From Xylocopa sonorina (taxonomy: Eukaryota > Arthropoda > Insecta > Hymenoptera > Apidae), in the NCBI RefSeq assembly GCF_050948175.1, contig NC_135201.1, positions 992,001 through 1,056,000 of the forward strand: a stretch of DNA of 64,000 bases, read 5' to 3'. The notes beneath the pieces are model-generated. The model did not search any database. It saw only the letters and a list, made by a program, of their open reading frames with translations, and was not told where the DNA came from. A program made the translations under genes and the position numbers. This document shows, piece after piece, positions 11,774 through 21,915 of this stretch. Within the stretch, counting starts at the first letter, position 1. Every line of letters begins with the position of its first letter.

Positions 11774-12056
11774 AACCCCCACAACGACATACTTAAGAAT
11801 AGTAATTTTCCAGATCTTCGCTTGGATACTTTAGAACTGACTTAGTGCTCCAGCAGTCGACGCGTGCGAGATAAAGAGTATTACGAAATCGGAATCTTAG
11901 TTTGCTCCTTCCTCTATCAGGAAGATGGTACCTTCGCCCAGCAGAAAATAGTTTTTTTTTTGTCGGTATATCACTGTACAAAATCGGCCAAGCCCGAACC
12001 ATCAGTATCCATCCCGATAACCCGTGAGCAATACCAAACAGAAACAAAAAGGCGAC

Positions 12057-12800
12057 ATGGAAAAAAAGGAAATCACAATACCAAGGAAGTGTTTTACCAG
12101 CGTTTGATGGTGAAGATTATAGTATATGAAAGAAAAGAATTATAATGTATTTAAAGTTAAAATAATGTAATGTAGTGATAAACAGAGAAAAAGTTGCGGC
12201 AGATAAGGAGGACTGGGAGGAAAATTATTTAAAGGCAGTAAATCTGATTTATAGTGCTATATCAAATAAACAATTGGAATTTGCTTGCGAAGAAAGAACA
12301 GCTTATAAAATAATAAAGAAATTGGAAAATGGAGATATGTATTTGAAAAAGTCTCCCACGCTACAAATTGTGTGCAGAAATAAGTTAGAAAGTATAAAAC
12401 TAGGAAAGTATAGTGATACAGCAACATTTTTCAGTGAATTTGAAAAATCAGTAAATGAATTGAAAATCGCAGGTGTAAAGTTAAATGAGAAGGAAAAATT
12501 ACACTATATGTTGAACACGTTGCCGAGCCAGTATAGTTACATATGACTAAATAGACACATTTAAAAAAGGAGGATCAAACAACAGCATATACGAAAAATA
12601 AAATCCAAATTGCCGAAACGGAAACTAATAACGATCATGATGAAAGAAGCTGGAATGTGTTCACTGCAAAAAGAGATCAAAAGGGAAGATGTTTCCAATG
12701 TGAGAAAACCGAGCATTTCGCACGAGAATGTCGAAATGGCGGCCAAGCAGGCCACAGCGGCACAAAATGGCAAAGGTCAACACGAAGCATAAGAGGTAGA
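12057..12800 (+). pseudogene. Copia gag, decayed
   Basis: The ATG at 12057 lies 16 bp after the LTR and opens MEKKEITIPR. A frameshift follows, and the frame resumes at Phe-Asp-Gly-Glu-Asp-Tyr-Ser-Ile, a typical Copia gag N-terminal motif. The expected Trp after it is a TGA stop at 12127-12129. From 12175 to 12546 the frame is clean and carries the UBN2-type gag body ending LPSQYSYI. A CCHC zinc knuckle (CFQCEKTEHFAREC) is at 12690-12731 in another frame; its two usual glycines read as glutamate (GAG at 12702 and 12711). Gag would package the element RNA in virus-like particles. This copy cannot make an intact product. Confidence 0.85.
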
Positions 12801-12884
12801 GCGGCAAAGGCGCGAGTGTATAGATAACTACGGGGCATGCGGCACATGATGAATGTAGTCAAGGAAGGCTAGGTAATGAAATAC

Positions 12885-13230
12885 AGTAGTTATTAGATAG
12901 TGAGAGTACGGCCCACATAATTGATAATAAAGATTACTTTGATAAATGTATTGATTTTATAGAACCAGTAAATATATACCTAGGTGACAATAAATACATT
13001 AAAATAACAAAAATTGGAAACGTAGTAAACTATTTTGATGCGTTTGGTAAACAGAATGAAATAAATATAAATGATGTTTATTATGCCGAGAAGATGAATA
13101 TAAATTTAATAAGTTTCGAGAAATTAACAGAAAACAGTGCGGTTATTTCAAAGGCAAATATAGCAAAAATTATAAATGAGGATAATGTATTAATAGCTGT
13201 AGCATACAAAGAAAATCGAACTACAAAATA
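12885..13230 (+). pseudogene. Copia protease region, decayed
   Basis: The frame from about 12890 reads Leu-Leu-Asp-Ser-Glu-Ser-Thr-Ala-His-Ile, matching the aspartic protease motif (L-D-S-G-A/S-T.H) of Copia polyproteins. The catalytic Asp is at 12896-12898, but the following Gly is Glu (12902-12904). Downstream text such as NIYLGDNKYIKI and INLISFEKL fits the rest of the retropepsin domain and the linker to integrase. The frame closes at TAA after ENRTTK. Confidence 0.8.
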
Positions 13231-13234
13231 AAAA

Positions 13235-14000
13235 GTACTTTGAGATATAGTGTGAATTTTGTAAACACAGTCGACTATAGTAAAAACATGAGTTTGAAGG
13301 AGAAATGAAATGAATGTGACCGCTGGCACAAAAAGTTAGGACATGTAAATTTTAGATATCTAAACACATTATGTAAACAACAATTATTAGAGAATACACC
13401 AAACGAACTTGAATCGGAATTTATGAAATGTAGAATCTGCATTGAAAACAAAGTGCACAATTTACCATTTGATGATGATAGAACAAAAGCTAAAGATATT
13501 TTAAAAATTATTCATACAAACGAATGCGGTCCTTTCAAAACAATAGGTTTAAATGGTGAAAAGTATTTTGTCTCATTTAGTGATGATTACATTAAAATAG
13601 CAAAAATTTATTGCATTAAAACGAAGGATGAAGTACTTAATTGTTTAACTCAATATGTTAATAAAATAGAAATTTTATAAATTTGTTCGACAAAAAGGAA
13701 TAACTATAAATAGTTGTCCAGTCTATGTGCATAAACTGAATGGGACAGCCGAAAGGTTTAATATAATAATAATGAATACGGCGCAATGTTTATTAGAGAA
13801 AGCAAAAATACATAAGAGAGGTTAGCTGCAAAACTGTAACAGCGGCAGCTTATTTAAAAACTCGTTCATTAGCGAATACAATAGAAAAGAAAGCTCCATA
13901 TGAGATATTTCTTTAAAAAAACCGATGTCGAAAACTTAAAATTATACAGTAAGAGTTTTTGTAAGACGCCCAGAACAATGTAGAAAATCGAAATAGGATG
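13235..14000 (+). pseudogene. Copia integrase, decayed
   Basis: A GAG-pre-integrase zinc motif begins WHKKLGHVNF at about 13322 and ends with CRIC at about 13430-13441. The core follows: the first catalytic Asp position reads Asn in HTNECGPF (AAC at 13519-13521), SDDY is present near 13580, and the catalytic Glu is in GTAERFN (GAA at 13751-13753). The long clean frame is 13423-13680. Frameshifts and stops interrupt 13681-14000, where KKAPYEIF, typical of the Copia integrase C-terminal part, is readable. The enzyme would insert element cDNA into the genome. The Asp-to-Asn change and frameshifts make this copy inactive. Confidence 0.85.
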
Positions 14001-14011
14001 CGAACGTAGAT

Positions 14012-14707
14012 TTGGGAGTACTATTTGGCTATTGTGAGGTCGGATATAGAGTTCTTGTAAACAATAAAATAGTAGTTGCGAGACATGTTGAATTTATAGA
14101 AAAGTATGTAAAGTGCATTGGTCTGGATAATGATGATGATAAATGTGAGAGTAATGAGTGTGAAACTTTAAGCGCAAGTTTATTCGAAATCGAAGATAAG
14201 AAAGATGAAAACAAAATTAAAGTAAAACATAATGCTAGAAATTCAGAATTATTAATTCCACGTAGATCAACTCGAGAAAAGAAAACGGAAAGATATCAAG
14301 CGAATAGTGCTAATAGCATTTATATGAACTATTGTAAAAGAGATACTCCTTGTACGTTTAAGGAGGCGCTAAATTATAATGAAAGTGGAAATTGCATTAA
14401 GGCTATGGACAAAGAAATAGAGAGTTTAAATGAGAATAAAACATGGAAGTTAGTAGACATAGAAAATGCAGAAGAAATACTAAATGTAAAATGGGTTTAT
14501 AGTAAGAAATCTGATGATGCATATAAAGTGAGATTAATTCTAAGGGAACTTCAGCAGACAAATGTTATTGACGACATATACGCTCCCGTAGCAAAAATGC
14601 AAACTTTAAAATTTTTGCTTTCCGTTTGTTGTCAGTTCGGTTTAGTTATAGAACAAATGGATGTAGCTACGGTATTTTTGAATGGCAAAATAAGCTCCGA
14701 GGTATAT
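14012..14707 (+). pseudogene. Copia integrase C-terminus and reverse transcriptase N-terminus, truncated
   Basis: The longest surviving Copia frame starts with LFGYCEVGYRVLVNNKIVVA, the tail region of Copia integrase. An acidic linker and an RRSTR basic motif follow, then CTFKEALN and KTWKLVDI...KWVY, the standard start of a Copia reverse transcriptase. The frame continues through DDIYAPVAKM and MDVATVFLNG (normally DVKTAFLNG) and stops being Copia at Glu-Val-Tyr near 14707, where an LTR-like repeat begins. The catalytic Tyr-Val-Asp-Asp block is missing with the deleted part. Confidence 0.88.
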
Positions 14708-15281
14708 TGTAACGTCTCTACCAAGAGAAATCACTGCGTTCAAACAAAAAGAGTGGCTTCCCAATAGAACGGCTTGTATGATTGAAAAGAGAGGGGATGG
14801 GCTCGTCCGCGTGGTTAAAAACTAAAATTCACAGGACTAAATCTTTTTCTATATGATAACAATATAACAATTTATTCAAGAAAACTACAACAAGTAAAAG
14901 TTACAATATATATTTAATTAAAGCTACCCTATATACCGAATATTCTCTTATCTGTCTACAGTCGCTAACCTATGTTCAAAGTCGCTTAATCGGGGAGCTG
15001 GTTAAATCTCACACCCGAAGCGGTCTCAGTCGGGCAAGACTTGAGCCAAGCGCTCCTGCACCTCTATTTGTACTTCCACAAGTACAAATAGAGACGGGTA
15101 GTCGGTTGCGCATGCACATCGCTGGCGTCGATCTACTGTGGATATGCGCTTGCCGAAATATTTACATTTATTTGATTTATTTCATATATTTGTTTATCAT
15201 CTATACTATCTATACATTTTATTTGTATTTTTTATTATTTATAATTATTTTTAATTATTAACGATATAATGGGACCGTTAC
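14708..15281 (+). mobile_element. LTR-like repeat inserted in Copia pol
   Basis: It starts TGTAACG and ends CGTTAC, so its termini are inverted copies, as in an LTR. The right-hand 360 bp (from about 14918) align well with 46317-46682, sharing AATTAAAGCTACCCT, TCGGTYGCGCATGC, GCCGAAATATTTAC and TATAATGGGACCGTTAC. Copia coding sequence is present on both sides, but a large part of the reverse transcriptase is missing between them, so insertion was accompanied by, or followed by, deletion. No clean target duplication is visible. I read it as a solo LTR of a second retrotransposon family. Confidence 0.6.
15062..15093. other. Perfect 14-bp hairpin
   Basis: CTCTATTTGTACTT at 15062-15075 pairs fully with AAGTACAAATAGAG at 15080-15093 around a four-base loop. 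It lies inside the LTR-like repeat. At the corresponding place in the 46-kb copy there is a different short inverted repeat (GCTGCAG...CTGCAGC). Confidence 0.7.
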
Positions 15282-15573
15282 GTTTAATATGTCAGTCAAC
15301 CGAAAGGTTATAGCGATGAAACAAGCATACATAGAATCCTTAGCGATTAAAAATCAGATACAAAATAGTAAGCTATACAATACTCCTATGGAGATAAATT
15401 TGAAAATTGTAAATCGAATATTAAGTATAGAAATTTAATTGGCACACTTTTATATATAAGATCAAGCACAAAGCCAGATATAAATCAAAGTGTAAATTAT
15501 TTAAGTAGATATAATAATTGCTATGTTGTAACGCATTGGAAGTATGCCTTACGAATATTAAAATATTAACTCA
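15282..15573 (+). pseudogene. Copia RNase H-region remnant
   Basis: After the inserted repeat, readable Copia text resumes: AYIESLAIKNQ, then LYNTPMEINLKI, then in another frame YRNLIGTLLYIRSSTKPD and VNYLSRYNN...HWKYALRILKY. This is the conserved stretch between the Copia reverse transcriptase and RNase H. At 15574 the match ends abruptly at the start of another repeat, so RNase H proper and the 3' LTR are missing. Confidence 0.82.
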
Positions 15574-15576
15574 GAC

Positions 15577-15790
15577 AACACACAGCAAGATTGTACCGAT
15601 ACGATACCGGCACTGTATTACCACTTCTGAGGAGTGTCAGCAAATCCGTAGCCATCTACCCCGACAACACAACTTTGTCACAGTAAGGGCCCTGTGATGT
15701 CATTTGTGCCGCGTGACATCATTTCCATAGCCATCTACGGCCGTACTCTAGCGTATCACGCATGTTATATGTTCATTTATCCGTCAGATT
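15577..15790 (+). mobile_element. End fragment of an inverted-repeat element that truncates Copia
   Basis: The sequence starting AGACAACACAC at 15577 aligns with the reverse complement of 38919-38800 for about 100 bp, including TACCGGCACTGTA and ATCCGTAGCCATCT. It begins exactly where Copia similarity ends. The partner copy at 37910-38919 appears to have AGACAAC at both ends. Confidence 0.55.
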
Positions 15791-15865
15791 TCAGCAGATG
15801 TTTAACTATATATTTAGTATTGACAGATATTTTGGTTGTTGTTAGCCAACAATTCTGAAAGCCAT

Positions 15866-16353
15866 ATACATATATATATATATAATAACTTAAATTGTAT
15901 GTAAGTACTACTAAACGCACCTAAATGAAAAAAAAGGTAAAAAAGGTTTTTCTGTATACGAGTTGCACTTTTTTTTCTAAAATCACTTTCTGCATATGTG
16001 CTGCAGCTCCGTTTCTTTTCATTTTTCACGTGCTTCTTCGATTACCTCCTACGATTTAGTCTAAAAACTCGTTCCTCCATTAATTCATTAAAGACGTCTG
16101 ATATGATTTATATATATAGAATCGGCATTGGGTATTTACAAAGAAGAAAATTTGGTATGCTTGGAATATTTTCTTGGTATGCTTGAAATAATTTTAGAAG
16201 AGGTATACTTACATAAAAGGAACGAGAGCTACTTCTAAAATTATTTCAAGCATTCCAAGAATCTTTTCATCCTTGTAAATACCCAATGCCGATACTTTCT
16301 GTGCAACTCGTATACAGAAAAACCTTTTTTACCTTTTATATATATATATATAA
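15866..16353. repeat. Fold-back element with a multi-part long hairpin
   Basis: Three nested inverted repeats share one centre near 16216. The outer arm is a perfect 37-bp match between 15932-15968 and 16301-16337. The middle arm is a perfect 20-bp match between 16122-16141 and 16273-16292. The inner arm is a 30-bp match with one mismatch between 16171-16200 and 16232-16261, with a 31-base loop. About 150 bp of unpaired sequence (15969-16121) interrupts the left side. Runs of TA flank both ends (15866-15886 and 16338-16353). This could be a fold-back MITE, or if transcribed a long hairpin RNA. Confidence 0.75.
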
Positions 16354-16492
16354 TTAATGCAATGTCTCATTAGTAATTTCTCATTCCCGAAACATATGTA
16401 CTAAACTTCGATATGTATTACTTTAGGGGCGCTTATTTTTTGTCCAGTTGCCTCTTTCCGCTTACGTTTCTCTGTCTTTTAGCTAATCTCTT

Positions 16493-16900
16493 TGTTATGC
16501 CCTTGATTGATTTGGTGATTGTTCGGGACTGATTGATATTCGCATGTCTGTGCCGACTAATCGAATTGTGCTCTAAGGATCGAAGGCCATCTCAGAAATG
16601 AGGAACTAATGTATGTCAAATGAAACTATTTATATTGAGCTTTTGCTCAACAAGAGTTTATTCTATTACGATTACGATTTTTTATTCTACAATATGTGTC
16701 TTCTAAGTCTATGTCTTAAATCTAGTGATTATATTATGGCTTCAATAGACTATTTTAAAACTAGGCAGTGACCAAGCTAGCGAATGAAGAATATTTCACC
16801 GCCAGGTAGGACTGACTGGCCCAAGGACGAAACGCTCACCCATATTCCTCGCAAGGTGAAGGTTGTGGGTTGTGAAGGTGTGGGGTTGGGGATCAAGTCA
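16493..16900 (-). mobile_element. Diverged Copia-family LTR
   Basis: It begins TGTTATGCC and then follows, with many differences, the end of the solo LTR at 47152 onward. Shared blocks include GATATT..., a GTTCGGG block, CTAAGG.TCGAAGG and AACTATTTAT. The far end is hard to place. It is an older member of the same LTR family, in minus orientation. Confidence 0.4.
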
Positions 16901-17483
16901 AAGAGCTTATACTACATTTGCTTACTGCAAGGTCACTATTGTTCTGAATTTATGATACGTCAATTACCACTGAATGTAGAGACGAAAGCTAGAGTGCCTT
17001 GACCTTCTGGCTTGCAAAAAAGGGGACTAAAGTACAATGAGCTATAGAAATGTCGTAAATCCACGCTATTGATCAAGGCCTGGGGCTTAACACTTTTCCT
17101 CTCAATAATTTCGTAGTTGTTTCTAACCATTATTCCGTAATTTTTACTAGTTTTTACTAGTTTTTTCAAGTCGATAAAACGTAACAAAATCATATTATAT
17201 GAAGGTCGTTTACTCGTCACAATAATTATAACTCATGGGTATAAATTCCTGTGATTATGCAATCCGACAAGCTCTGCAGGATACACGATTCTTCGGATTC
17301 CACCACGAAATCCCACAATTCGACGCTGCCAACAATTCGCGTCGGAATTAATTTCGACGAAACCGTAGAAACTGCTCCACGAGATAGCAGTATAACTGTG
17401 TAAAAGAAAATAATACTATATACATTGACTAATAATTTTGAAATACCGTGTGTAACATTACTATCACATTTGACATATGCTAC

Positions 17484-18193
17484 TGAGGGCAATGTAACGG
17501 GAGTAAGAAACCACACTCAACCTTTTTTGCCCACAATTTAATATACAACAATCAACAATAGCCAACGATGGCGAAACAACAATAAAACAACAGTTCTTAG
17601 TGTTGGGGGCGGTGCTATGACTACGATTTCTTTTACGTCGCTACGCGACTCTAGTGAAACTCAACTTGACCTCACAATTCTTAACGAATATGGAGGTTGC
17701 TCTAACGAACAGGGTGTTCTCGCCGAACTGTTCTAACCGAACTATATGCTAGCGTTGTTCTAACAGAACTATGTGCTTGCGTCGTTCTAACCGAACTGTC
17801 CGAATCGAACTGTCGCGAGGACGAAAATGTCGTCCCTTAAAAATGCGTATAGAAAAGGATGGGAAATCCCAGAATGAAAAGGATAGATGCACAGACGAGG
17901 AGAGTGAACGTTTCCACGAAACGTAACGGACGGAAATTGGTCGTAAATAAACCAAGTTTAAGGATCTGCCGTACGCGACTGGCAATGCTCAGTCGCGACG
18001 AAATCTTAAGGGAAACAATTGCTTGGCCCAGATGATGGACACAAACCAGACGGGTATCGGGTTTAGGAAACGCGCGGGCCTGATCGCCAAGTGCTAACCC
18101 GCGGTGGCCAGACCTGCGCTGTGTCGTAGGAACGCATTGTTATTTCTTTAGAGAATTTACGACTAGAAAATACCAGGAATCGTAGCCGCCACA
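17484..18193 (+). mobile_element. Solo LTR, Gypsy-like, 4-bp target duplication CTAC
   Basis: The 710-bp segment begins TGAGG and ends GTAGCCGCCACA. CTAC stands directly before it (17480-17483) and directly after it (18194-18197), a 4-bp target duplication typical of Gypsy-class integrases. A second copy with the same ends lies at 37162-37575. Internal features shared by both are GTCGCTACGCGACT-like text, an array of degenerate TTCTAACCGAACT units near 17700-17810, CGCGAGG.CGAAAATGTCG and GAAAAGGATGG. No internal coding region lies between paired copies, so it is a solo LTR from recombination. Orientation is arbitrary. Confidence 0.8.
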
Positions 18194-18197
18194 CTAC

Positions 18198-21100
18198 AAT
18201 TAATTATGTAGAAATCCTGAATGTACCAAACGTCTGTCGGGTGTCGTATGTGTGTGACTAACGACACCCATTCGTATTCAACGAATCATACGGTGAAATC
18301 CAAATAATTTTAGTCACAGCTGCCTGCCTTCTGACCATCCTGTAAATGAGGACATTGCCATAGATCTGACAATGGATGTTCCTAGTCCCTCCTGCATCCA
18401 CGTAATCAGACCCCTTATCGTGATCTTTGGGAGTTTTATCTGAGCAGGGGTATGCACAACCGCCCTCTCTACTTTCTCGATTTTACCAGGAATATGCCAA
18501 AGTACTACCTACGATTAAAAAGAGATTGATTTCATTATTACCTTTTGCCACATCTTTTATGGCAATTATAATGGTATCATACTGGTCTTTTTTACAATCA
18601 ATGCTTAATTGGCCATTTGCACAATCACCAACAACGAGACTTTCATCAATCAGGTTTACGGTTACGGAAGTCACTTCCATGCAAGAACAAAATTATTTTC
18701 TGAAGCCTCGATGAATTACCTGCAATGAACATTTGCTTTCATTATTTACTTGCTTATTTTATAATCATTACATAGTTTATAACCATTACATTTAGGGTAA
18801 TCAACAAAATTGTTTATAACTCCATAAAAGTTTTTTACGAGTTCACCTTTCCGTCTGATTTAGGCCCAATCAGCTGTTGCATAGCTTGTGTAAGAGGCGA
18901 GAGCTATACCCCCGTCCACAGTGGATGCCAGAAGAGCTCATTGATCCATAAAAAAGAAAAAGTAACGACTTACTATAAAATAAATGACTTCTTAGTGAAG
19001 TTTTTCGATATGAAACACGAGAGAATGATTAAGTCGATGAAATTATTAAAAATTACAATTTTACTAATAAGTTTGTTTGAAAATACTATTCTGCTAGCAT
19101 TAAAAACATCGATACAATGATCTCGCACATAATTTGGTACTAATAAATTCTGGAATTTATTATCAACTTCGTATGAATCTTGTACACGTTGTCTTTCTTA
19201 AGCAAATCTTAATTACACTAATTCATTAGGAAATGTTGAAATTATTATTACTATTATTATTACAAGGTTTAGGTTATCAAAGTTAAACAGAAACCGGTTG
19301 GTACGTTTTATTCGTCCTAAATGTTCAGAAAAATTGACTTTTAAAATTTATTACACGCGTTACGCATCCAATGAAGTCGTAATACACCGTGCAATGTTTT
19401 GTTACATTTTAATGAGAAATATTGCCCGTAATATTCGCATCATTGAATATTTTTAGATCACTGGGTACATCGAGTAAGGTAAAATAATAATTATTAAACT
19501 GCATGGAATATTATAATATTTATTTTACAAGTAATTTTAATTTCTTTCGTAGAGAAAGTTGTATCGAAATATTTAGAGCTCTGGATAGACGTATTTTCAG
19601 TGTATACTATTAACACAAATACAAATGATATGTTAGTTCTAAAGCAATTGAAATGGTTTCAAATTACGTAGTAATATGATCCAAGGATATAAATTTCATT
19701 GAATTATTTTCTTGAACAGTAAATGATCTCGTCTGTTATTATTATATTTCATACTTAACCGATACATCGTTCGTCTATCCCAGTGTTCTTAATATATGTA
19801 TAATAATATAGTCCAGCCAGATGAATAAAGGATAACGTGCCTTAATCGCAACGGGACAGATTGGTTTTTGAGAAAAGCTATTGAGAATGGTATTCTATTG
19901 CGACGAAAATCTGCAAGTAATATTAGAATATTATATTATACTTGAATTACAACGAACAGTGAGGGCATTATCGCTTAAGAAAACTGACGACTGTGAAAGT
20001 TTCGAATCGATAGGTTTCCTTCACTGTTTATATCCAGGATTCCGTTTCTTAAAACACGTAAATCGTATCGATCGAACAGATGGTAATAAACCATAAATTT
20101 ACTCGTGGACTTACAAGTGTGCTTTTCAGGCGCACCGGTCCAAGTTAACTAAGTGATTTCTGTTTACATCGACACCATTCAGCCGCGTTTCCGTTTCACA
20201 GCTCGCAAGACTCTAAATTCCATTAAACGATGTGTAAGTAGACCGCAAATAGAAACTTTCTCCCGCAGTGCCTATCGTTTTCCCTTTTCCGCTCGGCTTC
20301 AAGAACGCCCGATCGTTCTTATTTCAGAAGATAAATGCGATTGCTGACGAGCGGTAAGCAACTCGGCATTAGAAGCTTGTTTCATAAAATTAATTTCGAA
20401 ACGATGTTTCAGTGAAACGGAATAGTTAGTCTGTGTACATTTCACGAACAAGTTTCTTAATTCGAATTTTGCTTTCGATTTTCAACTAATTGCTTCCTCG
20501 AAACAGGTGTCTGGAAATTTCGTTCTAACCCCGGTTGTAGGATAAAAATTCTCATGGTACGTAGACGCTATCGCGTTCAATACAAATGCAAATATCAATG
20601 AGTCTAGCAATGTAATAACGGCTGGAGAAAGAGGAGAGTTTCAGTCTGGGCTTAAATTTGTATCCTTTATTCAAGAGCTAATTTTGTTCGAATAACCGAT
20701 TGAAAGGTAAATCTGGGAAAATATTCGGGCACGCACGCGATGTATTAAACGGATATAGGTGATAGGTCACAGGTGGATAGAGGAAATTTTTCTGGTCGGG
20801 AACTTATGTGTACATTGAATTTTTGCAGTTTTGAATTTTCTGTTTTTGTTAGTTTAAAACTATACTCATATACATATGCGTGGGCGCCAGAATGTTTAGA
20901 ACGAAATAAATAGAGTGACTGCGTGCGACTGGGTTCAAGAGGTCGAGGTGTGAAAGAAAAGTGCTTGGAAAGGGAATAAGTGGAAGGGAGTTAGGAAGAA
21001 CAAATGTCTAGTAGATAAGCTCGTTAGTTAATAAAGTTCATATTTATCTATTAACAGTATCTACGATACATTTCTTCTGTGAGCACCCGGATCGAAATCT

Positions 21101-21350
21101 TCTACAATTTCAAGAGCTTTTCCGGAATTGAAAGTGTCCTACAGTATATAATGTTAATTCGCTTCAAAATGAAATATTATCGGTACCTTACGGTCCTCTT
21201 GTAAATTATTTTTCAAAAAAGGATGGGGTGACGTACAAGAAATTGCTCTAAAAATTATAAATTTGCATTGGTTTTAATACAGAGGAAAAGTATCTGACGT
21301 AACCCGTATGCCGAAATGTGTTTGATGCGAACCACGTCGGCGAGCAGAGT
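18198..21350. other. Intergenic DNA, no gene seen
   Basis: AT-rich sequence without recognisable coding frames or repeats shared inside the window. The 95-codon frame at 18427-18714 overlaps a minus frame at 18483-18680 and has no motif. Some GC-richer text around 20100-20350 shows no splice-bounded exon I can support. Confidence 0.4.
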
Positions 21351-21354
21351 TTTT

Positions 21355-21915
21355 ATTCTGTAGCGGCTAGCATCGAGGTATAATAGAAGACCTTTTTCGC
21401 TACAAGCAGCTAGAACGATTTATGGTATGCGCACAAATAAGTTACTTTTGAGAAGACGTCCTTAGCGAACTTTCTCCACATGTTAGTTGTAAATCTTAGT
21501 CGACGACCTCAGTAACACACGCGGACTCCATAAATCGAGGGTTTCCAAAAAGGGTCTAGGCCTACGGTCAAGAGGCTACAGCCTTGACGTGAGAGGAACC
21601 AGACCCAGTGGAAACCCCGCTACATTGCCAAATGTTAAAATAACAAAATGCCCCCACTATACCTGCTGCCGCCCTTCCAAGCAAACGCGCTAAGGGCGCA
21701 AGAAGAGGCGGCACCTAGATAAACAAATACTTAGCCAATCATGCAACGGAAAGAATTTGTATAAACGCGGCTGCACACGAGAGAACCAAAAAAAAGACAC
21801 AGTTGATCTCGAGAACGAAACGAGTGCAGACGCTCCAGAAATAAAAGAGAAAAGTGAACATCCTACGAACTTAGTCAGATCATTCAAATAACCAACCTCC
21901 TCCACAATTCCAATA
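21355..21915 (+). mobile_element. Possible solo LTR of a retrotransposon, tentative
   Basis: This GC-richer island has LTR-like promoter architecture: a TATA box in TTGTATAAACGCGGC near 21757, followed by CACACGAGAGAACC, an AATAAA signal near 21840, and a downstream R/U5-like stretch ending in CCTCCTCCAC. Exact ends and target duplications could not be fixed, and no second copy is present in the window. A host promoter is the alternative. Confidence 0.3.

Larger units (their letters stand above)
10765..12040 (+). mobile_element. Copia retrotransposon 5' LTR, with nested LINE insertion
   Basis: The LTR begins TGTTTACGCC and ends CAATACCAAACA, so its termini are the 5-bp inverted repeat TGTTT...AAACA. 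Aligning with the solo LTR at 47152-47841 (opposite orientation) defines both ends. The LTR is 1276 bp because a 572-bp LINE fragment and a 15-bp target duplication sit inside it; removing these leaves 689 bp against 690 bp in the solo copy. The gag start follows 16 bp after the LTR. No primer-binding site could be identified with certainty. No matching 3' LTR exists downstream, so this copy cannot be dated from LTR divergence. Confidence 0.85.
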
